The notes below the pieces were generated by a model. That model was not told the DNA's origin. It ran no database searches and was given only the letters and a program-made list of their open reading frames with translations. A stretch of 64,000 nucleotides of DNA from Garcia nutans (lineage: Eukaryota > Streptophyta > Magnoliopsida > Malpighiales > Euphorbiaceae). The DNA lies in NCBI GenBank assembly GCA_947685225.1, contig CANTUV010000037.1, positions 32,011,001 to 32,075,000 on the forward strand, in the 5' to 3' direction. Shown piece by piece: positions 10,761-21,078 of this stretch. Both the position numbers and the translations under genes were made by a program. Position 1 is the first letter of the stretch, and each line of letters opens with the position of its first letter.

Positions 10761-13655
10761 TGAAAGAGATAAGGCATGTTTGCCTAATTGATGATGAGAT
10801 TGATAATGAAATAATAAATGAATGGTGTAACTAATGTGTTATTCGATTTCAGAGTTCTGGGTTTGGAGGCATGCCTATAAAATGAAAAAGGTAACAGTCT
10901 TGCCGGGTTGAGGATCTCTTCATTTTGAGTTGAATTGAGATCCAAGAGACTGGGTCTGTTACACTATGAGAAATTGTGATTATGAGATATATGATTGGTA
11001 ACAGTCTTGCCGGGTTGAGGATCACCTCGAGTTTAGCCGAGTTGATGATCCAAGAGACTGGGTCTGTTACGCTATCCATGGATAGAGATATTGATATATG
11101 ATGCCTACGGGCTTGATAATTATGGTTATAGACCAAAGCAGTAACTCTGAACTTTGAATAACATATTAGTGTTTTGGGCCCGAGTCTGTCTTTGTTGCTA
11201 ATGTGAAATATAAGTGTTGAAATAAGTGAGATCTATGGTGGATTCCATTAGAAATGTGATTCATGATTAGTATGATATGTAATGTGTGTATTGCATTAAT
11301 GATTGGTATGATATGTAATGTGTGTATTGCAATAATGATTAGTATGATATGTAATGTTATATTGCAATAATGATTGGTATGATATGTAATGTGTGTATTG
11401 CAATAATAATTGGTATAAAATATATAATGTGGGTGTATTAATATATTGATTTTGAGTATTGGTAATGCATTGGGGTTGATGATAATATTATGTATATATG
11501 TACATCATATATGAAATTAGCTAGGATATATGAAAGATGCAATTAAAAAGAAAAGAGAATATGATAAGAACTAATTATACATTGAATTGATATATCATTA
11601 TATGTTAATACTTCTATACTACATATTTATATTTTATATTTGGACTACTAAGCTCTCGGGTTTAGCGCGGGTGTGAATTCGCGCAGGTAAATAGGTGGAA
11701 GATATGAAGTCTTTCATTATGCCACGTGAAGAGCTAGAGTTTGTCGAGACCAACTAGAGGGTAATGCATACATGTATAAATTTTAATTATGATGTATTTC
11801 TGACGAGAGAGTATTTATATGTATAAATGAAGTTTTGATAAAGATAATGATTTTGTAAATGTTATTTAAATTAATGTATTATGGTTTGAATTCTGTTACA
11901 GGTTTTTAAAAGGTAACGAAAAGTGACATCCTTATACTTTATATATTTACTGTATGTATACTAGGTATACGTATAGTACTTATATAGGGTATCGGGGTGT
12001 TACAAATTTTATGATTTAAGGTTTAAGATGAAGTTATTAAATGATTAAATGGTATTGGAATTGATGGATTGTATCATTCTTTGGATTAGGGTTTGATAGA
12101 AGGTGATTTGCCCTAATTTGGGAAGTGAAGAACTTTGCAAGAAGGAAGGTGTTTAGAGTTGTGTGACTTGTGATTGAGGTAAGTACAAATCTTGTGTTGA
12201 TACATACATGTGACATTGCATTGATGATACATATGAAGTTGAGCTTGATCATATATATGATGATAATGGTAATGCATATGATACTATGTGATATTTCATG
12301 TATTGTGACTTATGTGATGAGTAATGTGTTTTGTTATGTTTATATCAATAATGCTATATGTATAATGTGATGGAACTTACACCTTTTGATATGAATGTAC
12401 TAAGAGATCTTATTGCATTGTTGATATATATATATATGAATAATGTTAACCTTGTGAAATGTAATGTATTGTATGCATATTGATGATAATATGATCAATT
12501 GTATTGATGTGATGAGAAGCCATGATGATTGGCTATGATGATACAATTGAATGATGTATGGCATATTTGCCTAATTGATGAGGAAGATTGAGAAAGAGTT
12601 TGATAAAGAGAATAAAGAAATAAGTGTATGCTTAATATGATATTCAGTTTCAGAGTTCTGGTTTTTGGAGGCATGCCTATTTAATGAAAGGTAACAGTCT
12701 TGCCGGGTTGAGGATCTCTTCAAATTGAATTGAATTGAGGTCCAAGAGACTGGGTCTGTTACACAATGATAATTGATATTATGAGATATTTGATTTGTAA
12801 CAGTCTTGCCGGGTTGAGGATCTCCTCGAGTTAGATGAGTTGATGATCCAAGAGACTGGGTCTGTTACGCTATCCATGGATAGAGATATATATGTATTTG
12901 TTGCCTACGGGCTTGATAATTGTGTTTATGAACCAAAGCAGTAACTCTGAATTCTGAATATCGTATTAAATACTTGATGCGCCCATAGGTGTCTAGGTTT
13001 TATGTATATCATAAATGATGTTCTAATGTGATGAAATGTTAATATTACTTAAATGATGAAACGGACTATTCACGGAATATTGTCTGTTGAATATGATCCT
13101 TATTGATTGAGTGTGTATCATTGATGTTGATTTGTTAATACATATATGAAACATTGCATTGCATTAAAGCATAACATTAGCATGATTTGTCTTACTAAGC
13201 CGTTGGCTTAGCGCGATAGTGTTAATCGCGCAGGTGATAGAGTTGAACCCGAGAGCTCTTCGAAACCTAGTGAGAGTAGACATTGAGGTGTTGATTTTGG
13301 ACTTAAAGATCAGAGCAGACTTGCCAATCAAGTATAACTTCTTTATGTTTTGTAAAATATTGTTTATAATGTAAATATATGTATATTTGTAAATACAGAT
13401 TTAAATGTTTTCATATATGTAAATAATTTTATAACTTCCGCTGTGTAATAATTACATGTATGAATGTATGTATATATTGAATATATTTTATACTACAATT
13501 TAATGACTTCTTTTCTATAATATATAATGATAAAGATTATGGTAGTATATAAAATGTTTTGAATGTTAAGAAAATCCGTAGCATCCCTATGTTTATTGCA
13601 TGTATGCTACATTGTGGTATTGTAGTGTGCATGTAATGGATGTGGGGGTGTTACA

Positions 13656-13732
13656 AATTCAAAATCGATAGAAGAGGTAAAAGAGTTACGTGGGTGGTAG
13701 TGTTAAATATACAGATTATGATACTGATCTTC
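13656..13732 (+). pseudogene. MULE transposase piece 2
   Basis: Continues piece 1 in frame for a short way, then shifts frame near 13690 into a stretch encoding GGSVKYTDYDTDL. This resembles the conserved GG...Y...D.D segment near the start of MULE transposases. It is cut at 13733 by the Tat/Athila-type insertion and resumes at 19832. Confidence 0.55.
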
Positions 13733-14591
13733 TGTCAACCCCTGAATTTTAACCCCACACTTAATTCAACACAACACTTGATCATAAACGTTCTTAAAAT
13801 GCTCTTGACCTAATGAAAGGGTAAGAGTTAAAACAACAAGGTTCAGGGCTGGTAGTGTTGAGAAAAATAAAGAAAAGGAAAAACAAAATAGGCTCAAAAC
13901 TGGCTAACTAATGTTAAAATTAGGGTTGGTCTTTTTAAGCCAAAGTGGGTTCACCTAATTGCCTTAATCATCTTGATGCCAAATTGAAATTTTTATATAG
14001 TCTTAAAATGTATGTCAAAGCAAGTTCTAGCAAGTCATCAATCAAAGATGTTTTCCCACACAAAGAATAATAAGTTGATGGCTCAATTTCTAACTAGGTT
14101 AATGGTCATGCAAGGAAAAACCAACAAAATTGACAATAAGCATCAATTCTACTCAATTCTCACATTCATGCTTCAAAAATTCAAAGGTCATCAATTAACA
14201 ATTTATAACAATTGAACTTTCCAAGATTGATTTATTCAAAGAAAACATTAACTAAACCTCAACAAAAATAACTTTAAAAGTAAAAATACAAAACACAATA
14301 TGCACCCCACACTTAAAATTTCACATTGTCCTCAATGTGAGCATGCATAAACTAAAAGAGAGTTCAGATGAAACCTGATTTCCACCGCTCCCATATACGG
14401 TGTGTAGGGCTCCTTCCCCCCATAGTGAAATTGCAGCCCAGGATTGAGAGGATGGACAGCATGCAACTTCGAAATGTGCTCCGTGTATTACAAAGCTTAG
14501 GTAGTGTCCTTGGATGAGCAAATGGCCATTGAAAACTCATGAAGGCTGTCATGGGGTGATCCTCCAATGCTATAGGGACTTGGTAAGAATG
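13733..14591 (-). other. 3' non-coding part of the Tat/Athila-type element
   Basis: Read on minus, the gag-like frame continues past the solo LTR to a stop near 14365. AT-rich sequence follows, containing GAGGACAATGTG and AAGTGTGGGG, words commonly near the 3' end of Athila/Tat elements. The purine tract repeats near 13753. No further gene is seen. Confidence 0.55.
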
Positions 14592-16214
14592 TGGTGGGTG
14601 TCGAAACCACCAAGATTTTAATTAACCTACTTTAATGATTTTGTGTATAGTAATAAGTAGGGTCGATTCCACAGAGACTGAATTGTGTCACTTGATTTTA
14701 CTGAAAATAAAGGGGGGTTTAAAATGCAATTATGATAAATAACTTAAATTCAATGAATAAAAAGATCAGCTCAAAGAACGTTCATAATTCACTGCATAAT
14801 TTGATCACAGACAAAACATATGATTTTATTTTAGATTAAATACTTAACATAGATTTATTAAAAAGCAAAATAAATCTTCCACTTCCCTATATTCATCAAT
14901 TAAAGCCCAACACTTTTATTGAATCTAGTTATTAATTGAATTTGTATTAAGCAATCCTCAACAAATTAATAACTGCATTGCAACAGGAAGTAGTTAAGCT
15001 TGAATAATAATTTATGAAGCATAAATCATTTAATTCACCCTATTGTTTCTTTAGGTTTTTATTAAAAACTTGGATCATAATTAATAAAACCTAATTGCTA
15101 CTAGTATCACTCTTCATAACAATTACGGATTAAGAAGAATGATTAGCGATTAATCATAATAAACGATCAACTATTAGGCCTTCTTAGTTGAATATTTATC
15201 ATATAAAAAAACAATAATATCAAGAAACAATAGATATTTAATCAAAATAAAGAAATTATAACCTGGTCTCACAAATTACGCAAATGAACTTGAAGTCTTT
15301 GAGCTGAATTTAAAACTTAGCCACTCATGTTGTGGCTTACAACAACAAAATACAAAGGAAATTAATAAAACAACAAGGGAGAGGAGATTATTTCAGATGG
15401 AATCCTCCAAGGCATACAAATGAAGGTATTTATAGCCAAGCTTGGCTGTACAAAGTGGTTTAATAATTAAAATGCCACCTAATTTCATCATTATTGCATT
15501 GCTGTAATGGACAGCATGTTTTCCACCACCTTCAGTCTCATTTTCGTGCACATTATTTGATTCCCAGCCGCTGGAATAATTGTTTCCTTTTAGGTCTATC
15601 CATTAGCTTTCCAAATCATATTTTTATGTCCAATTTGGACATCCACAACTCATCTTATGATTTTAATACTAAAGGTGGTGCAGATCAGATGGACAGCATG
15701 GCTGTCACCACTTTCAGTCTCATTTTCGTGCACATTAGTTAATTCCCAGCCGCTGGAATAATTTTTTTCTTTTAGGTCTATCCATTAGCTTTCCAAATCA
15801 TATTTTTATGTCCAATTTGGACATCCACAACTCATCTTATGATTTTAATACTAAAGGTGGTGCAGATCAGATGGACAGCATGGTTGTCACCACTTTGAAA
15901 CTCTTTTTTGTCCACATTCCTTCATTATTAGCATCTGGAGTATTTTTTTTTCTTGTAGGTCTGTTCATTAGCTTTTAGTTGAGTCATTTTTCACCCAAAT
16001 TGGAGACCTACAAATTAAAACATCCTTTAAAAATCAAGGCAACGGTCAAATTTATTATAATGCTGAAATTTCTTTATTTTAAAACATTTATTCACAACAC
16101 TCTTAAAATAAAATCTATTTTATTTAAAAACACTTTATTTGCATAAATTAAGCTTCAAATAACTCAAACAATTAAATATAATGAAAATAAAAATATATAA
16201 ATTTGTATTTATCA
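14592..16214 (-). mobile_element. Solo LTR (Tat/Athila-like, 1623 bp), minus orientation
   Basis: On minus it begins TGATAAATAC and ends GACACCCACCA. The 5-bp duplication GAATG flanks it (14587-14591 and 16215-16219). Removing it rejoins the gag-like frame of the host element. It contains 182-bp tandem repeats. Its terminal words resemble those of the host element's LTR, pointing to the same broad clade. Confidence 0.85.
15507..15990 (-). repeat. 182-bp tandem repeat, about 2.5 copies
   Basis: The block TTTCAGTCTCATTTTCGTGC recurs with a 182-bp offset (15531, 15713), and a third, diverged copy starts near 15895. Units include GATCAGATGGACAGCATGG and TCCAATTTGGACATCC. The repeats lie wholly inside the solo LTR. 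Confidence 0.85.
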
Positions 16215-17431
16215 GAATGTTTTTCAGTATGCAACATGGTTATATTCATTTTTCGTTCTTTCTCGCTCCCGAAAGTGGGAGGGATGATCATTGGTTGCAT
16301 ATTGTTCTCCCCAACTAAAACAGATTCTAAGATTTTTGGGGTCTTTTGAAGTTCAACCAATTTTGGTTGAATCTCATTCTCGTCCTTTTTAGCAATTTGA
16401 AGTTTCATCTCAACAACCTCATCATTTGCTATTAAATTGCTCTCCTCAATTTCTAGATTGGAAATATTAGGCTTTATTTCTAAGGTTGTGGCTACCTCAA
16501 GCTCATCTACATTATCCTCAATAGGGGGCATGTCATAGAGTTCTGGAATATGCATACCTTGTTTCTCTTCCTTCAGCATATATGGGAATGAAATTGGTGG
16601 CATAAAAGGATTTGGAGGTTCATGCAATTCTGTCCAAGTTGATGCTTCTAAATTCTCCTCTTCCTTTGTTTGATTCAACTCCTCTATGTCGGGTTGGATC
16701 TCCTTGCCATTTTCCTCTTGATTGGCCCCTGCATCAAAGAAATCACAAAAATTGTTATATATTATTTGTTCATTCCTCAAATTCAAGATTACCTCAATTT
16801 GCTCCAATTGGATAGGAGACTCCTCCATTTGGGATGCTTGGGGTTGATGTGCCAGCTGCTCCTCTAGAGCATCCAATATCCTCTGTGTTTCTTGCAAAGA
16901 TTCAGACCTCAACTTATCCTCCAAAGTAGGTTCCTTAAGGTGATCTTGATTCATTGTGAATTTTTAAATATAGGCATTTAACTTATCCTTCAATGTGGAT
17001 TCCTCAAGGTGGTCTTGGTCTGAGAATTGTTCTTGAAAGTAAGAACTTTTTTGGCAAGGTTGAAAATTTTGTTGAGGTGGGATGTACTGCTGATCTTCCC
17101 AATAAAAATTTGGGTGGTTTTCCCAACTTGGATTGTAAGAATTGGAATATGGGTCATTACTACCCATCTGCTGGAAATTTCGATACTGCTGGAGATTTTG
17201 GTAGTCATATTCTCCCTCGTGCCATTCTTGGTATCGTTGGAAACCAAATGAACATGTGTTGGCACTATGTCCTGCATTGCCACATGCTGTACAATTTGGT
17301 GGGCTTTCCCGGCTTACAATTAGCCTATCAACTTTATTCGTTAAATTTGCGAGTTGCCATGCAAGCTCAGAATAAGAGTCCCCATCATAAACTTCCCCGT
17401 GCCTTGAAAACTGCATCTTTACATAAGGCAC
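16215..17431 (-). pseudogene. Gag C-terminal fragment of Tat/Athila-type element
   Basis: The minus frame from the ATG at 17431 has a CCHC knuckle (CTACGNAGHSANTC, about residues 48-61) followed by a Tyr/Asn/Pro/Gln-rich stretch containing SYNPSWENHPN, typical of Tat/Athila Gag tails. An in-frame TAA at 16964-16966 interrupts it. The downstream part is acidic and contains a duplicated DQDHLxExTLxDKL-like motif on either side of the stop. The Gag N-terminus and all of pol are missing. A possible role is nucleic-acid binding, with packaging of this RNA by an autonomous relative. Confidence 0.7.
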
Positions 17432-17626
17432 TCAACAATTTAAAGAAAACAAACAAACAAACAAATTCAAACACAACAAACACACAAATTTACAAAAAAC
17501 AAACAAACGATTAAAACAAACAAACAATTCAAAGAAAAACACACTCATAATTCAAAGAAAACAAACAAACATAAAAACAAAACTAAATCAACAGTCTTAA
17601 TTATATTACTAGTATTGAAACCATTG

Positions 17627-17644
17627 TCCCCGGCAGTGGCGCCA
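17627..17644 (-). other. Primer binding site, TGGCGCC type
   Basis: On minus the sequence TGGCGCCACTGCCGGGGA follows the LTR after a short AGTTTT spacer. It closely resembles the PBS TGGCGCCgttGCCGGGGA of Athila/Tat elements (Asp tRNA class). Confidence 0.8.
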
Positions 17645-17650
17645 AAAACT

Positions 17651-19831
17651 TGGTGCGTGCCGCTAGTGCTATATGCAATTACCGCAAGTGCACGGGTCGC
17701 CCAAGTAATAAAGTAGTGAGTGAAGTATCGTTCCACTGAGGACAAAGCCAAGTACTAGTTCAAATCTCAACTGTTGTTTAGCGAATTAATATTTTTGTGA
17801 AGTTTTGTAATTAAAGACAATTAACCTAAATAAATGCAACAAAGATAAATTGTGTGTTGTGTAAAAAGGATTGAAGGTAATGATACTATCTAGATATTGA
17901 ATCCCCCTAGCCATAATTACATCGCATGATAGAGTTGAATTGGCATTCCTCTAACTTAGACTAAAACCTCTCTCGAGTGAATTAATCCCTAATCACTAAG
18001 TAGAGTGCCGGAATCTCTTCTCAAAACACAATTAAATAGGTCATGCATTAAGAACAAGGAACTATACACCAAAGGATCTTGTAGGTCTATCTCTAGCACC
18101 CCAATCAATCCTCAACCCTTATGAGTAATCAATTCATATCAAGCTTTCTCAAGTCAATAATATGAAAATGGCAACCAATCAATAAGCATGCTATCATCAA
18201 TTGGCAATAATCATTAAGCATCACAAGAATAAAACAACTCAATCAATTAAAAGTATCCAATCATATAAATAAGCTAGGGTTCATTAACATCTAGATAGAG
18301 AATGATTTAGTTCATGTTCAATATATTTAATACAACAGCAACAACAATAACATTAAAATTAATTAAAAGGAGAAAATAGAAAAACCCCTTTCAATGTAGC
18401 TTCTTGAATCTGCAGGAGCTGTCAATGGAAGATGAAGATGGTGGAGAGGATGGAATGGAGGATGAAGATGAAGAGTCAAGGAAAGTGTCACTCCCTCTTT
18501 GCCCAAAACGTGAATGCACAGCCTCCTCCTCTCAAACCTCTCTTCTTTGTCTCTGTTCTCTGTTTTCTGCAGAAAACTGCAGAATTCCCAGCTCAAAACC
18601 TCTGCAGAAGCTCCCTTTCTCTCTTCCTCTCCTTCTCTTTTTAAGTCAATCCAAGCTCAAGTCCATGGTTCCAACTCATTTCCAACTCACCTTGTCTCCC
18701 CATTCTCTTTGTTAAATCTTTCTTTTCCTCAAATTAGGCAAGCTTTTCCTTTGTCTAATATTGCTTTTGACTAAAACTAGTCTTTGTTCCCCACTTTGTC
18801 TTTCATTTCGTGCAAGAGGAGCCAAGTTTTTATAGGTGACACGGCTAAGCCATGAGTGGCTTGGCCGTGTCTCTTGTTTTTCTTTGGGACACGGCCAAGC
18901 TTCAAGCAACATGGCCATGTCTACCAATTTTTTCCTTAGACACGGCCAAGTTTTAAGTGACATGGCCAAGCTTCAAGCGACATGGCCATGTTATGTGAGT
19001 GTGTCAATATTGCTTCTATTTTAGGATGGAACACGGCCAAGATAATGAGACATGGCCAAGCTTCAAGCGACATGGCCATGTCTACCAATTTTTCCTTAGA
19101 CACGGCCAAGTTTCAAGTGACATGGCCAAGCTTCAAGCGACATGACCATGTCATGTGAGTGTGTCAATATTGCTTTTATTTTAGGATGGAACACGGCCAA
19201 GACAATGAGACATGGCCAAGCTTCAAGCGACATGGCCATGTCTACCAATTTTTCCTTAGACACGGCCAAGTTTCAAGCGACATGGCCAAGCTTCAAGCGA
19301 CATGGCCATGTCATGTGAGTGTGTCAATATTGCTTTTATTTTAGGATGGAACACGGCCAAGACAATGAGACATGGCCAATCTTCAAGTGACATGGCCATG
19401 TCTACCAATTTTTCCTTAGACACGGCCAAGTTTCAAGCAACATGGCCAAGCTTCAAGCGACATGGCCATGTCGATCAGACACACTCAAAGACATGGCCAT
19501 GTCTGTGAGTGTGTCAAGTACTGCCTCTATTTCTTTTCTTTCTTGGTTTCTTTTCCTTGGCTGAGACACGGCTAGTGGCTTGGCCGTGTCTCTTGGGTGT
19601 GTCAGCTACTGCCTTGAAGTCATTTTGAGGGACATGGCCAAGCTTGCTTTGGCTTGGCCATGTCTTACTTGATTCATGCTCTTTCTTGATTGTTTTGATC
19701 ATCCAAGGGAATTTTTCCACTTTAACCTAAAACAAACACTTAAAACAAACTTTAAACACAAAATCAAATGAAACATTAACTAAAAACACATAGAATTCAT
19801 ACTAAAAACGAGTATAAAAACACTCTTATCA
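17651..19831 (-). repeat. LTR of the Tat/Athila-type element
   Basis: On minus it starts TGATAAGAGTG at 19831 and ends ...GCACGCACCA at 17651, just before the PBS. It contains a large GGCCATGTC array (18838-19665), purine/pyrimidine-rich low-complexity DNA (about 18420-18720) and, near its 3' end, sequence common in Tat LTRs (GGAACGATAC...GGGCGACCCGTGC). No partner LTR exists in the window. The exact 3' end could instead be 17654. Confidence 0.75.
18838..19665 (-). repeat. 160-bp tandem array built of GACACGGCC / GACATGGCCATGTC palindromes
   Basis: TTAGGATGGAACACGGCC recurs at 19021, 19181 and 19341, an exact 160-bp period, with a partial unit before (from about 18885) and a diverged tail after. 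Each unit holds several GACACGGCCAAG half-sites and GACATGGCCATGTC palindromes. Single palindromes flank it at 18838-18872 and 19564-19665. Confidence 0.88.
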
Positions 19832-21078
19832 ATAGATGATATCAAGCAAAGTGGCTTTATAGGGGGCTGAGATGATTTATTACAAACCTTCTAATAGCAT
19901 TTCATTAAAGCTATTGATTCTGATAGTGAGTTATATTAACATGCCTTAAGTTTGAAAGAAAATGATTTTTTGGATTTATATGTGTACAATGGTATAAACA
20001 GAGTAGAAGTGATTGAGACGAGTGGATTGTATTTGGAGCATAGGAATTTGAAATCTTAGAATACTTTATATAAAAGTGATAATGTGGTCCCACCATGTGC
20101 TGATGAGTGGCATAAGAATATAAATGTTGAGAAAACTGAGGGTGAAAATGTGATTAACCTAAGCAAAGTTAATGAGTATGAAATTGGTGGATATGAGGTT
20201 GTAAATGTAGATGCCTCTATGAATATTGAATCAGGTAAATATTATCAAGTTGAAGGTGTTGATCTAGAGGAAGTTGATAAAGGTGTTGATCTAGATGAAG
20301 AGGGTGATGAAGCTGAATTAGTTTTAGATTTTTCAAGTGGTAAAGATAGTGATACAGATCTAGAGTTTCAGCCACATGTTGAAAGTGATAGTGGGTCTGG
20401 TGAAGATAATGATGAATTAAGAGCTGCAAGGCAACAAGCTAAGGTATATAGACAAAGGAAGAGAAAGGAAAAGGGTGCACAAGCAGAGGAACAAAAAAAT
20501 GATTTAGGAGAAGTTGGTGTTGATGTGGAATACCATGATGATGGTACAAGATCTAAAAAATTTCAAGGAAAAGTGTGCGGGGATGAGAAGTATTTTGAAA
20601 GTTATGATGATGGTAGTATAGAACGCAGTAATGATTTTGATGATGAAGAGGATGATTTACCAAAGAGAAAAATGAGCAAAAGATTTCAAAATGATCCCAG
20701 CTGTAAAGTTTCCTTATGAGAGGTTGGCATCGTGTTTGAGAATGCAACACAGTTTAGAGAGGCTTTAAGAAACCATGCAATTACAAAAGAGGTCCAGTTG
20801 AAAATTAGACCTAATGAAAGAAGTAGAGTTCGTGCTAGATGCTTAGAGATAGGGTGTAAATGGTTACTTTTTGGTAGCATTGAAGGCAATAGTGGTGATT
20901 TCATGGTAAAAACCTATAACCCTATGCACAAATATTATAGGAAAAATAAAAACAAGCTTTGTACTTTAAAGTTCATTGCAAAGGCATTCAAAGACAGGAT
21001 TATATCCCAACTAGGGATTAAGCTGTAGGAGTTGCAAGACTTGTGTAGGAAGGAATTAAAGGTGAATGTTGGGAAGAC
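19832..21078 (+). pseudogene. MULE transposase piece 3: acidic region and MuDR-type DNA-binding domain
   Basis: The frame resumes directly after the Tat/Athila-type LTR. The segment 20084-20719 is strongly acidic (runs of Asp/Glu) with Lys/Arg patches. Segment 20732-21028 matches the MuDR N-terminal DNA-binding domain: FENATQFREALRNHA, a Cys pair in RARCLEIGCKW, then MVKTYNPMHKY. In-frame stops include a TAA near 19935, TAG near 20060, TGA 20717-20719 and TAG 21026-21028; the last two fit CGA-to-TGA and CAG-to-TAG changes. A host gene is unlikely because the domain order is that of MULE transposases. Confidence 0.8.

Larger units (their letters stand above)
8721..12004 (+). mobile_element. 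Solo LTR (Tekay-type, 3284 bp) inside E1's 3' LTR
   Basis: TGTAATATCC...GGTGTTACA with a perfect 5-bp duplication AATTT (8716-8720 and 12005-12009) and no internal region. It is related to but distinct from E1 and E2 LTRs. It carries a GGCCGTGTC island (9617-9872), three hairpin repeats (10649-10760), the long inverted-repeat module (10840-11163) and the double hairpin (11648-11684) followed by CAG|GTAA. A solo LTR arises by recombination between the two LTRs of a full element. Confidence 0.95.
228..13655 (+). mobile_element. E1: Ty3/Gypsy Tekay-type chromovirus, near-complete copy with a nested solo LTR
   Basis: The ends are TGTAATATCC...GGTGTTACA and the flanking 5-bp target duplication is AATTC (223-227 and 13656-13660). 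The LTRs are 2638 bp (5') and 2639 bp (3', once the nested solo LTR and one AATTT copy are removed). By eye they differ at about a dozen positions, so insertion is recent. Order: LTR, PBS, gag, protease, RT, RNase H, integrase, chromodomain-like end, polypurine tract, LTR. Long LTRs with a C-terminal chromodomain fit the Tekay/Del lineage. It is inserted in the transposase frame of the MULE. Confidence 0.95.
7728..13655 (+). repeat. 3' LTR of E1, split by a solo LTR
   Basis: Two halves, 7728-8720 and 12010-13655, match the 5' LTR and rejoin cleanly after removal of 8721-12009. The inverted-repeat module and double hairpin (13195-13233) are in the second half. Differences from the 5' LTR are few and mostly transitions. 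Confidence 0.95.
13733..19831 (-). mobile_element. Non-autonomous Tat/Athila-type Gypsy element, one LTR only
   Basis: Read on the minus strand: a 5' LTR (19831 down to 17651, TGATAAGAG...CACCA), a PBS of TGGCGCC type, a partial gag, a solo-LTR insertion, then non-coding sequence with two AAGTGTGGGG purine tracts (near 14303 and 13753) ending at 13733. The expected second LTR and the left target duplication are absent, so the left edge is probably a deletion. No protease, RT or integrase is present. PBS, zinc knuckle and LTR start all fit the Tat/Athila clade. Confidence 0.75.

Noticed and set aside
13733..13742. TGTCAACCCC as the true terminus of a second LTR
   Set aside because: No matching LTR sequence follows on this side, and its flank (TCTTC) does not match the flank of the other end (ATAGA); a deletion junction is more likely.
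16993..17514. 173-codon open frame on plus
   Set aside because: It is the antisense shadow of the Gag tail with the zinc knuckle on minus, which has the family motifs.
18838..19665. CRISPR-like array
   Set aside because: Repeats and spacers are both conserved in a 160-bp period, the DNA is a plant LTR, and there are no cas genes.
20084..21028. A host gene for an acidic nuclear protein
   Set aside because: The C-terminal part is a MuDR-type DNA-binding domain and the frame continues on both sides of the insertions into other MULE transposase motifs.
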